Source: Streptomyces nodosus (GTDB lineage Bacteria > Actinomycetota > Actinomycetes > Streptomycetales > Streptomycetaceae). From it: 64,000 bases of DNA. This document shows, in pieces, positions 7,940 to 15,327 of this stretch. The stretch lies in the NCBI RefSeq assembly GCF_008704995.1, contig NZ_CP023747.1:2444501-2508500 (forward strand). The letters run 5' to 3'. The first letter of the stretch is position 1; each line of letters starts with the position of its first letter. The notes under the pieces are model-generated. The model was not told where the DNA came from and made no database searches. It saw only the letters and a program-made list of their open reading frames with translations. The position numbers and the translations under genes are program-made.

Positions 7940-8491
7940 CTAGCCCGCGGCGAGCTGCCGGGCCGTGGGGTTCTGTTTCCGGACCGGAGTGCCCGCGCGT
8001 CGGCCGGTGTCCCGCACCTTGGTGACGATGTCGTCGAAGGACTTCACGGCCGACGCGTCGCCCTTGCGGAGCCTGGCAGGCAGGCTCCCGAGCGCGTCGA
8101 TGCCCGGACCGAGCGGCGTGAGGGCCTTGGAGAGCCGGGGGTCGCCCCGGGAGTCGCGCCGGGCCGCCTCGAGCCGGTGGTAGGCGTAGGTGCCCGCGAG
8201 GTGCGCTCGGACGAGGGCGGCGGTCCGCCCGCGCCTGCCCTTCTTGAAGGCGCCCGCCTTCGAGGGCCTCACGATCCATCGGTCCGTCGCGCCGGCCGCC
8301 AGCCCGGCGTTCGTCGCGAAGCGGGTCCTGGCGAGCTGCCGCCGCTCCGCCGGGGTGCTCGGGGAGGGGCTGGCGACCGCGATATAGACGGCGGCCTTCC
8401 GCGTGACGGTGCTGCGGGCGCAGGCGGAGGCGCAGCCGACCAGGGTGCCGCAGAGGGCGAGCGCCAGCAGGGCTCGTATCGGTCCGGGCAC
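7940..8491 (-). CDS. Putative lipoprotein, unknown function
   Basis: Protein of 183 residues with an N-terminal signal: a short basic start, a hydrophobic core, and a lipobox LVGC around residue 20, so it is probably lipidated and exposed outside the membrane. The mature part is rich in Arg, Ala and Lys, has no cysteines apart from those near the lipobox, and looks helical. No domain is recognised. It reads towards the 7113-7874 gene and is separated from it by the hairpin at 7888-7919. It lies 150 bases downstream of the 8644-11980 operon, in the same direction, and could be read through from it. Confidence 0.7.
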   Translation of the reverse strand: MPGPIRALLALALCGTLVGCASACARSTVTRKAAVYIAVASPSPSTPAERRQLARTRFATNAGLAAGATDRWIVRPSKAGAFKKGRRGRTAALVRAHLAGTYAYHRLEAARRDSRGDPRLSKALTPLGPGIDALGSLPARLRKGDASAVKSFDDIVTKVRDTGRRAGTPVRKQNPTARQLAAG

Positions 8492-8643
8492 GGGGTCCTC
8501 CGGGGTGTCCTCCGGGAACGGGTGGTTCTCCCGGCAGCGTCACCCGGGAGCGGCGCCCGCACCAGCCGGGGAGGCCCGTTCGGGTCCGGTCCGGGGGCCG
8601 CCCTCGCCACCGCGGCCCGGCGCCGGCACCGGCACCGGCACCG

Positions 8644-9714
8644 TCAGACGCAGCAGTCCGTCTCCAGGCCCCTCGGCAGGTGTTCGCCGCCGAAGACCGC
8701 GCAGGTCGGCTCGTGACCGCCGAGCGCGGCCACGGCCAGCAGCAGCGAGCCCGCCGTCCAGGTGGTGAGCTCCCGGGGCCAGATCACCCCGTCGTCGAAG
8801 ACATGACCCGTCCAGTACAGACCCGTCTTCGGGTCCCGCAGATGCCGGATCGACTGGAGGATCTCCAGCGCGCGGTCGGACTCGCCCATCGCCCAGAGCG
8901 TGAGGGCGAGTTCGGCCGACTCACCGCCGGTCACCCAGGGGTTGGGGACGACGCAGCGCACGCCGAGGCCGGGCACCACGAAGCGGTCCCAGCCGTCCTC
9001 GATGCGCTCCTTCGCCTCCGTGCCGGTCAGGGCGCCGCCGAGGACCGGGTAGTACCAGTCCATCGAGTAGCGCTTCTTGTCGAGGAAGCGCTCCGGGTGC
9101 CGGTGGATCGCATGCCGCAGCATGCCCACCGCCAACTCCCAGTCCGGCTGTGCCTCTTCGCGCTGCTCGGCGATCGCAAGCGCACAACGCAGCGCCTGGT
9201 GGACCGAGGAGCATCCGGTCAGCAGCGCGTCCGCCACGGCCGTGCCGTCGTCCTCGCACCGCCAGCCGATCTGCCCGCCGGGCTGCTGCAGCCGGAGCAC
9301 GAACTCCACGGCCGCGTACACCGTCGGCCACATCCGGTCCAGGAAGGTGTCGTCGCCGGTCGCGAGGTAGTGGTGCCATACCCCGACGGCCGCATAGGCG
9401 ACGAAGTTGGTCTCGCGTCCCCGGTCGGTGACGTCCGCCGGGTCCCCGTCGGCGTAGGCCGCGTACCAGGAGCCGTCCTCGTTCTGGTGCCGGGCCAACC
9501 AGTCGTACGCCCGTTCGGCCGCGGTGTGCTCCCCGGCCGCGTCGAGTGCCATGGCGGCTTCGACATGGTCCCAGGGGTCGAGATGGTGCCCCCGGTACCA
9601 CGGCACGGCGCCGTCCTCCCGCTGGACGGCCAGGATCGCGTGGACGGTCGCGGTGGCCTGCTCGGCGGTGAGGACCCCGGGCAGGACGAGGTGTTCTGTC
9701 CGGGGGGTGGTCAC
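8644..9714 (-). CDS. Prenyltransferase/squalene-cyclase-fold protein
   Basis: Predicted alpha/alpha-toroid protein of 356 residues. The GTG start overlaps the TGA of the upstream methyltransferase gene (GTGA), so the two are translationally coupled; a longer open frame to 9915 lies inside that gene. Repeats typical of terpenoid cyclase or glycosidase toroids are visible: AILAVQREDGAVPWY, WLARHQNEDGSWYAAYADG and FVLRLQQPGGQIGW. The squalene-hopene cyclase DXDD motif is not evident, so catalysis as a terpene cyclase is uncertain; a glycan-processing role would fit the adjacent glycosyltransferase. It is the last gene of the glycosyltransferase-methyltransferase-toroid operon. Confidence 0.8.
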   Translation of the reverse strand: MTTPRTEHLVLPGVLTAEQATATVHAILAVQREDGAVPWYRGHHLDPWDHVEAAMALDAAGEHTAAERAYDWLARHQNEDGSWYAAYADGDPADVTDRGRETNFVAYAAVGVWHHYLATGDDTFLDRMWPTVYAAVEFVLRLQQPGGQIGWRCEDDGTAVADALLTGCSSVHQALRCALAIAEQREEAQPDWELAVGMLRHAIHRHPERFLDKKRYSMDWYYPVLGGALTGTEAKERIEDGWDRFVVPGLGVRCVVPNPWVTGGESAELALTLWAMGESDRALEILQSIRHLRDPKTGLYWTGHVFDDGVIWPRELTTWTAGSLLLAVAALGGHEPTCAVFGGEHLPRGLETDCCV

Positions 9715-10454
9715 GGGGTGCCCGCCTCCGGAAGTCGCGGCAGCTGGGGCTTGGTCGCGTACGCCACGAAGCTCTTGCCCATCAGCGGGTTCAGCGCCTG
9801 CTCGGCGACCCGGGTGGCGAGCGGTTTCTTCATGATGTCCCAGACCAGCAGCTTGTGGTACGCCCGCACCGGCAGCGCCCGGTCGTTGTCGACGCCGAAC
9901 GCGCACTTCAGCCACCAGTACGGCGAGTGCAGGGCGTGGGCGTGATGGGTGCCGTACGGCCTGAGCCCGGCCTCCCGGATCTTCCCGAGCAGTTCGTCCG
10001 CGCGGTAGATGCGGATATGGCCGCCCTCGACCTGGTGATAGGCGTCGGACAGGGCCCAGCAGACCTTCTCGGGGCCGTAGCGCGGGACGGTGACCGCGAT
10101 GCGCCCGCCCGGCTTGAGCACCCGGACCATCTCGGCGAGCACACCCTTGTCGTCCGGGATGTGCTCCATGACCTCGGAGACGATCACGACATCGAAGGAG
10201 GCGTCGGGAAAGGGAAGCGCCAGGGCGTCCCCCTGCAGGGCGCTCGCGTCGGCACCGGCCGGGGCCTCACCCGCCTCCTCCATCGCCGCGAACCACCGGA
10301 CGACCTCGCGGATCTCCTCGCCGTTCCGGTCGAGGGCGACGACCCGCGCGCCGCGCCGGTAACACTCGAACGCGTGCCGTCCGGCACCGCAGCCGAGGTC
10401 CAGGACACGGTCGCCCGGGGCGATCGGGAACCGGGAGAAGTCGACGGTCAGCAC
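9711..10454 (-). CDS. Class I SAM-dependent methyltransferase (Methyltransf_11)
   Basis: Methyltransferase of 247 residues. Motif I is VLDLGCGAGRHAFECYRRG, followed by the acidic residue ending strand 2 (VVALDRN), the strand 4 region SFDVVIVSEVMEHIPDD and post-I VLKPGGRIAVTVPRYGPE. This is the pattern of enzymes acting on small molecules or lipid-linked acceptors. Its start overlaps the end of the glycosyltransferase gene by seven bases, and its own end overlaps the toroid gene, so the three are one operon. The conserved tryptophan- and histidine-rich HALHSPYWWLKCAFGVD near the C-terminus may shape the acceptor site. Confidence 0.88.
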   Translation of the reverse strand: MLTVDFSRFPIAPGDRVLDLGCGAGRHAFECYRRGARVVALDRNGEEIREVVRWFAAMEEAGEAPAGADASALQGDALALPFPDASFDVVIVSEVMEHIPDDKGVLAEMVRVLKPGGRIAVTVPRYGPEKVCWALSDAYHQVEGGHIRIYRADELLGKIREAGLRPYGTHHAHALHSPYWWLKCAFGVDNDRALPVRAYHKLLVWDIMKKPLATRVAEQALNPLMGKSFVAYATKPQLPRLPEAGTP

Positions 10455-11980
10455 GTGGCCCTGCTTTCACGGTCGGAATCGACGTCGGTCACTTGTACGG
10501 CGGTCGCCGTCCCGCCTGCTTCCCTGCCCGCGGCGGGGGTGGTGGAACGCGCGTCCCCGACCGCGGTCCCGGTGCCGGTCAGGGCACCGGAGCGGTCGTC
10601 GCCTCCCGCCGTGGCGCGGCGGGCGGCCGGTCCGGCCGAGGCGGCGATCGCCTCGCGGTACCGCGCCACCGTGCCCTCGGCCGCCTTCGCCCAGGTGAAA
10701 CGTCCCAGCACCCGCTCGCGTCCGGCCCGTCCGAGCCGTACCCGCAGCTCCGGATCGCCCAGCAGACGGCCGAGTCCGACGGCCAGCGCTCCGGCGTCGC
10801 CCGGCGGCACCGCCAGACAGGTCTCGCCGTCCGGCCCCGCGACCTCCGGTACCGCACCGCCGGTGGTGGCCAGCAGCGGCGTACCGGTCGCCATCGCCTC
10901 GGCGGCGGGCAGCGAGAAGCCCTCGTACAGCGAGGGCACGCACGCCACCTCGGCCGACCGCACCAGGGCCACCAACTCCGCGTCGGAGACGCCCTTCACG
11001 AACTCGACGGCGTTCCCCAGGCCGTGGCGCGCGATCGCCTGCGCGACCGGCCCGTCCTGCGGGCGCTTGCCGACCACGACCAGATGCGCGCCGGGGTGCT
11101 CGGTGCGCACCTTCGCCAGCGCCTCGACCAGGAAGACCAGGCCCTTGAGCGGTACGTCCGCGCTGGAGGTCGTCACGATCCGGCCCGGCACCTGCGGCAC
11201 CGAGGGATCGGGGGAGAACAGCTCGGTGTCGGCGCCGATGTGCACCACATGGACACGGTCCCGGGAGACGCCCAGCTGGTCGACGATCTCCTGGCGGGAG
11301 GTGCCGGAGACGGTGAGCACCGAGGGCAGTCGCCGCGCGACCCGCCTCTGCATCCGGGTGAAGGCGTACCAGCGCCGCAAGGACGCCCGGCGCTTACGGC
11401 TCTCGGCCGCCTCCAGCTCCAACCGGCGGTCCACGGTGACGGGATGGTGGATCGTGGTCACCAGCGGGGCGCCCATGTCGCCCAACAGCCCGTAGCCGAG
11501 CGTCTGGTTGTCGTGCACCACGTCGAAGTCGCCGCGGCGGGCGCGCAGATGACGGCGTGCGCGCAACGAGAAGGTCAGCGGCTCCGGAAAGCCGCCGGTC
11601 CACATGGTCGCCACCTCGATGGCGTCGATCCAGTCCCGGTACTCCTCGCGGCCCGGGGTGCGGAAGGGGTCGGGCTGGCGGTACAGGTCGAGGCTGGGGA
11701 GTTCGGTGAGGGACAGCCCCTTCAGGTCCTCGCCCTCGTCGAGCACGGGGTAGGGCTGCGCGCCGATCACCTCGACACGGTGACCGAGCCGGACCAACTC
11801 ACGGGAGAGATGCCGTACATACACGCCCTGGCCGCCGCAGAACGGGTTCCCCTTGTAGGTGAGGAGCGCGATGCGCAACGGGCGGTCCTCCCCGGGTTCC
11901 CGGCTCCGCCCGGACGGGGAGCCGGCCCCGGCGGCGGCCGAGCCCTCCCGGGGACCCGCCTCACTGGCCTCAGCGGTCAC
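10448..11980 (-). CDS. Glycosyltransferase family 4 (GT-B fold)
   Basis: Retaining glycosyltransferase of 510 residues. After about 30 low-complexity residues the N-terminal domain starts with LRIALLTYKGNPFCGGQGVY, including the GGQG loop typical of GT4. The C-terminal nucleotide-sugar half has FVLVEALAKVR-like helices, VVVGKRPQDG and the E-x7-E motif in PSLYEGFSLPAAEAMATGTP, which is diagnostic of the family. A Pro/Ala/Thr-rich tail of about 45 residues closes the protein. It is first in the operon with the methyltransferase and toroid gene, 204 bases from the divergent KstR-like gene. The KstR-type operator at 12036-12049 may control both directions. Confidence 0.88.
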   Translation of the reverse strand: MTAEASEAGPREGSAAAGAGSPSGRSREPGEDRPLRIALLTYKGNPFCGGQGVYVRHLSRELVRLGHRVEVIGAQPYPVLDEGEDLKGLSLTELPSLDLYRQPDPFRTPGREEYRDWIDAIEVATMWTGGFPEPLTFSLRARRHLRARRGDFDVVHDNQTLGYGLLGDMGAPLVTTIHHPVTVDRRLELEAAESRKRRASLRRWYAFTRMQRRVARRLPSVLTVSGTSRQEIVDQLGVSRDRVHVVHIGADTELFSPDPSVPQVPGRIVTTSSADVPLKGLVFLVEALAKVRTEHPGAHLVVVGKRPQDGPVAQAIARHGLGNAVEFVKGVSDAELVALVRSAEVACVPSLYEGFSLPAAEAMATGTPLLATTGGAVPEVAGPDGETCLAVPPGDAGALAVGLGRLLGDPELRVRLGRAGRERVLGRFTWAKAAEGTVARYREAIAASAGPAARRATAGGDDRSGALTGTGTAVGDARSTTPAAGREAGGTATAVQVTDVDSDRESRATC

Positions 11981-12035
11981 TCTAGGCCCCTTCTCCCAGC
12001 GCCGTGTCCCGCGAGATTACGTCGGGACGATAATC

Positions 12036-12049
12036 TAGAACAAGTTTCA
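12036..12049. promoter_or_regulatory. KstR-type operator (TnnAACnnGTTnnA)
   Basis: TAGAACAAGTTTCA matches the 14-base KstR consensus defined in mycobacteria at every fixed position. It lies between the divergent glycosyltransferase operon (start 11980) and the TetR gene (start near 12185), where it could autoregulate one and repress the other. Confidence 0.65.
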
Positions 12050-12184
12050 GACTTGATCGTGGAACCTTCGAATCTACCGGCAGGTAGCCCCATGGTGAGC
12101 GAGGGGCCGGGTGATTCGCACCACGACCGGCGCCCTGCCATGCTGTCTGACCGCACGCCCTCAGCGATGTCACGGACGGGACCC

Positions 12185-12886
12185 ATGCCTGCGGAAGCCA
12201 AGGTGCCAGCCAGGACCACGCGCACGGCCGCGCAGCCGGCCTCGTCCCCCCTCACCGAGCGGCAGGAGGCCCGCCGCCGCAGGATCCTCCAGGCGAGCGC
12301 GCGACTGGCCGGCCGGGGCGGTTTCGACGCGGTGCAGATGCGCGAGGTCGCGGAGTCCTCACAGGTGGCGCTCGGCACGCTGTACCGCTACTTCCCCTCG
12401 AAGGTGCATCTGCTGGTCGCGACCATGCAGGACCAGTTGAGCCGTCTGCACGACACCCTCAGAAAGCGGCCCCCGGCCGGGGAGACGGCCGGTGAGCGGG
12501 CGGCGGAGACTCTGCTGCGCGCCTTCCGCGCGCTCCGACGCGAGCCACAGCTGGCCGACGCCATGGTCCGCGCACTGATCTTCGCCGACCGCAGCGTCTC
12601 GCCCGAGGTGGAGCAGGTCTCGCGCCGGACGACGGCGATCATCCTGGACGCGGCGGGCCTGGACGACCCGACCCCCGACCAGCTCTCCGCGGTGCGCGTC
12701 ATCGAGCACACCTGGCACTCGACCCTGATCACCTGGCTCGCGGGGCGCGCCTCCGTCGCCCAGGTCGAGGTCGACATCGAGACGGCGTGCCGGCTGATCG
12801 ACCTCACCGCACCGGGCGCCCGCCGTCGGGGCCGGTCCGGGGACGGACGCGGGAACCCTCCCGGAGATTTGTCCAAAAAATCATGA
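12185..12886 (+). CDS. kstR: TetR-family regulator, KstR-like
   Basis: Transcriptional repressor of about 233 residues. In-frame ATGs exist at 12140, 12167 and 12185; I chose 12185 because a GGACGGG run precedes it, but the start is not certain. The TetR helix-turn-helix is clear at roughly residues 24-70: RRRRILQASARLAGRGGFDA, then SSQVALGTLYRYFPSKVHLL. The rest, including REPQLADAMVRALIFADRS and WHSTLITWLAGRAS, resembles actinobacterial KstR, which senses 3-oxo-cholestenoic CoA-type intermediates and controls sterol catabolism. A KstR-type box lies upstream. No sterol genes are in view, so the local target may be the divergent glycosyltransferase operon. Confidence 0.85.
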   Translation: MPAEAKVPARTTRTAAQPASSPLTERQEARRRRILQASARLAGRGGFDAVQMREVAESSQVALGTLYRYFPSKVHLLVATMQDQLSRLHDTLRKRPPAGETAGERAAETLLRAFRALRREPQLADAMVRALIFADRSVSPEVEQVSRRTTAIILDAAGLDDPTPDQLSAVRVIEHTWHSTLITWLAGRASVAQVEVDIETACRLIDLTAPGARRRGRSGDGRGNPPGDLSKKS

Positions 12887-12929
12887 ATCAGGGGGTTCCA
12901 TCCCGTATGGGGAGGTCTATTCTGAGAAG

Positions 12930-13079
12930 TGCCTACGAGGCGAGTGAGGTAGCTCAACCGGAGTAGCCGACTCAGGCGTGAAGTCTCGGCTTCCGCTCGG
13001 GCCGACATCGACGGTCGAGTGAAGAACCAGAAGGTCGAAAGACCCGAAGGAAGCCCGAACCCGTCTCGTAGGTTTTTTG
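12930..13079 (+). ncRNA. Candidate structured small RNA with its own terminator
   Basis: Between the KstR-like gene and the B12 riboswitch is a non-coding stretch of about 150 bases with long-range pairing. CCTACGAG at 12932-12939 pairs perfectly with CTCGTAGG at 13065-13072, and TTTTTT follows at 13073-13078. Inside, GGCTTCC (12988-12994) pairs with GGAAGCC (13049-13055), enclosing a GGTC-GAAA-GACC tetraloop hairpin (13033-13044). A possible -10, TATTCT (12918-12923), sits just before the closing stem; the -35 is weak. I do not recognise it as 6S, SRP, tmRNA or RNase P RNA. Confidence 0.5.
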
Positions 13080-13080
13080 T

Positions 13081-13103
13081 GCGCCAGGACGGTCACCTGG
13101 CGC
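13081..13103 (+). terminator. Strong GC hairpin
   Basis: GCGCCAGG and CCTGGCGC form a perfect eight-pair stem around a seven-base loop, directly after the T-run of the candidate small RNA. It may be a second terminator insulating the riboswitch operon. Confidence 0.5.
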
Positions 13104-13170
13104 CTTCGGGCACTTACGGACCGTGATGCACTCCCGGAGGCGCGGGCGATTCTCGGGCCTTTTCGAGGGG

Positions 13171-13300
13171 GCCGGTAGAGTGACGGCGTCGTTCTCACAC
13201 TCGTACGGGGGGAAGCCGGTGTAAATCCGGCGCTGACCCGCAGCCGTGTGCCGCCTCCGGGCGGTGAGCCGGATCGCCTCGCACGGACGTGACCGGCTCG
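13171..13300 (+). promoter_or_regulatory. Cobalamin (B12) riboswitch
   Basis: The conserved core is present: GGGAAGCCGGTGTAAATCCG forms the GCCGG/CCGGC stem, then GCTGACCCGCAGC with the CCGTG element, and the B12-box-like GAGCCGGATCGCC. Order and spacing match adenosylcobalamin riboswitches of actinobacteria. It precedes the five-gene ECF operon starting at 13419 and should lower expression when cobalamin is plentiful. The expression platform lies within 13300-13418, where GC-rich pairing could hide the ribosome site near 13398-13405. Confidence 0.88.
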
Positions 13301-13418
13301 TGTCGTCGGCAGCCCGCCGACGGCCGGCACCGTCGAGGCTTACGGGGCCGGAGCCGCCCGGTTGCCTTCGCGTGCCCGTGCGCCCCGGCCCCCCGCAGGG
13401 AGAGGCAATCCGCCGACC

Positions 13419-14651
13419 ATGATCGTTCGCCGCGCCGCAGCGGTACTGGCCGCCATCACCGTGATCGGTGGCGCCACCGCCCCGGCCGCTCTGGCCACCG
13501 GCCCCTCCCCCTCCTCCTCGCCCGCACTGCCCTCGGGTCTGTACGGCACCGGCGACCCCACCTACGACGGGGTCTGGCGCCAGTCGCTGGCCTTCCTCGC
13601 CCAGCACTCGGTGGGGGTGAAGCCGGCCGCGAAGGCGGTGGACTGGCTCACCCGACAGCAGTGCGCCGACGGCGCGTTCGCCCCGTACCGCGCGAACCCG
13701 GCCGCCGCGTGCGACGCCAAGACGCCCGTCGACACCAACGGCACGGCGGCGGCCGTCCAGGCGCTGGCCGCGCTCGGCGGACAGGACGCCGTCACCGCGA
13801 AGGCGGTCACCTGGCTGAAGTCCGTGCAGAACGCGGACGGCGGCTGGGGCTATACGGCGGGTGGCGCGAGCGACGCCAACTCCACGTCCGTGGCGGTGGG
13901 AGCGCTGGCCGCGGTCGGTGAGAAGCCCGCCGAGGTGCGGTCCGAGGACGGCCACTCGCCGTACGACGCGCTGCTGAAGCTGTCGGTCCCCTGCGACCGG
14001 GACGGCGGCGGCGCGTTCGCCTACCAGCCCGACAAGAAGGGCGCCTTGGCGGCGAACGCCGACGCCACCGCGGCGGCCGTGGTGGGCGCGCTCGGCCGGG
14101 GGCTGGCCGGAAGCGCCTCGAAGCAGGCCGGGGCCGCCGGCTGCAAGACCGCCGACAGCCCCGAGCGGGCCGCACAGAACGGCGCCGCCTATCTCATCGA
14201 GAGCCTGGCGAAGGACCACCATCTGACGTCGGCGCTCCCCGGCGCCGATCCGCAGCCCGACTACGGCAACACGGCGGACGCGGTCGTCGCGCTCGCCACC
14301 GCGGGCCGGGGCGACAAGGCCGCCGACGCCATGGGCTGGCTCAAGAGCCACTCCGCCCGCTGGGCCGAACAGTCCGGGCCCGCCGCCTACGCCCAGCTGA
14401 TCCTCGCCGCGACCGCCACACAGTCCGACCCGCGTGACTTCGGCGGCCAGGACCTCGTGGCGAAGCTCAGCGCGACCGGCCCCGAGCCGGACTCCGGCAA
14501 GGCCGCCGCCTCCTCGTCCCCGGCCGCCTCGGAGCAGAAGGAGAAGTCCGACGGCGGAGTCTTCGGCGTCTGGTGGTTCGTCGCCGTCTGTCTGGTCGCC
14601 GGCATCGGTGTGGGCTTCCTGCTGTCCGGCCGCGCCAGGAAGCAGCAGTGA
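13419..14651 (+). CDS. Secreted, membrane-anchored prenyltransferase/squalene-oxidase-repeat protein
   Basis: Surface protein of 410 residues, SCO2321-like. The ATG at 13419 follows GGGAGAGG and starts a clear signal peptide (MIVRRAAAVLAAITVIGG, cleavage near ALA-TG). Residues 45-350 carry helical repeats of the alpha/alpha-toroid type: WLTRQQCADGAFAPY, WLKSVQNADGGWGYT and GNTADAVVALATAGRGD. A Ser/Ala-rich spacer then leads to a C-terminal transmembrane helix (about 382-402) and a basic RARKQQ end. It is first in a B12-riboswitch operon with an ECF transporter. The toroid fold is shared with the alpha domain of eukaryotic transcobalamin, so a cobalamin-capture role is an attractive inference, not proven. 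Confidence 0.87.
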   Translation: MIVRRAAAVLAAITVIGGATAPAALATGPSPSSSPALPSGLYGTGDPTYDGVWRQSLAFLAQHSVGVKPAAKAVDWLTRQQCADGAFAPYRANPAAACDAKTPVDTNGTAAAVQALAALGGQDAVTAKAVTWLKSVQNADGGWGYTAGGASDANSTSVAVGALAAVGEKPAEVRSEDGHSPYDALLKLSVPCDRDGGGAFAYQPDKKGALAANADATAAAVVGALGRGLAGSASKQAGAAGCKTADSPERAAQNGAAYLIESLAKDHHLTSALPGADPQPDYGNTADAVVALATAGRGDKAADAMGWLKSHSARWAEQSGPAAYAQLILAATATQSDPRDFGGQDLVAKLSATGPEPDSGKAAASSSPAASEQKEKSDGGVFGVWWFVAVCLVAGIGVGFLLSGRARKQQ

Positions 14652-15325
14652 TCCGCCGCGGTACGACCGTGCTGGCCCTGGTCCTTCCGGTTCTCCTGCT
14701 GACGCTGTTCGGCGGCGGACCGGCCCAGGCCGTCGGCTATCGCTACTGGTCCTTCTGGGAGCGGGACGGCGGCCGGTGGACATACGCCTCCCAGGGGCCC
14801 TCGACCGCCCGGCCGGCCGACGGGGACGTCCAGGGCTTCCGGTTCGCCGTCAGCGTGGACTCCCAGGACGCCACAAAGCCGCGCGGGACGGCGGACTTCG
14901 CGACCGTCTGCGCCACGACACCCGCCCGGGCCGGCGAGAAGAGGCTGGCACTGGTCCTCGACTTCGGCACCCCTGAGGACGCCCCCTCGGGCGAGACCCC
15001 GCCGGCCCCGCGCACCGCCTGCGCCCGCGTACCCGAGGACGCCACCACCGCGGACGCGCTGGCGGCGGTGGCCAAGCCGCTGCGCTACGACACCAACGCC
15101 CTGCTGTGCGCGATCGCCGGCTACCCGCAGAAGGGCTGCGGCGAACAGGTGGGAGGGTCGGAACAGACGGAACGGGCAGCACGGCCGGGGGCGTCGGACG
15201 GGACCGGAACCACGGCACAGGGCACCGCGCACCACGGCCCCTCGGTCGGCGTACTCGTGGCCGCCGCGGCGGTGGCGGTGCTCGGTGGGGCGGCGATATG
15301 GCAGGCGCGCCGCCGCAGGAGCTGA
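14648..15325 (+). CDS. SCO2322-family secreted/membrane-anchored protein
   Basis: Protein of 225 residues starting with GTG inside the GTGA overlap with the preceding stop. It has a signal peptide (cleavage near GPAQA-VG), a mature part beginning GYRYWSFWERDGGRWTYASQ, a central region with two cysteines, a Gly/Thr-rich spacer, and a C-terminal hydrophobic anchor (about residues 196-216) followed by ARRRRS. This is the architecture of the family named after S. coelicolor SCO2322; its function is unknown. Position between the toroid protein and the ECF T subunit suggests an extracytoplasmic accessory in corrinoid capture or hand-over. Confidence 0.87.
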   Translation: MIRRGTTVLALVLPVLLLTLFGGGPAQAVGYRYWSFWERDGGRWTYASQGPSTARPADGDVQGFRFAVSVDSQDATKPRGTADFATVCATTPARAGEKRLALVLDFGTPEDAPSGETPPAPRTACARVPEDATTADALAAVAKPLRYDTNALLCAIAGYPQKGCGEQVGGSEQTERAARPGASDGTGTTAQGTAHHGPSVGVLVAAAAVAVLGGAAIWQARRRRS

Positions 15326-15327
15326 CC

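Noticed and set aside
12940-13000. A tRNA in the stretch with AGGTAGCTCAACCGGAGTAGC (D-arm-like).
   Set aside because: No 7-base acceptor stem, no proper five-pair anticodon stem and no T-arm; it belongs to the candidate structured RNA instead.
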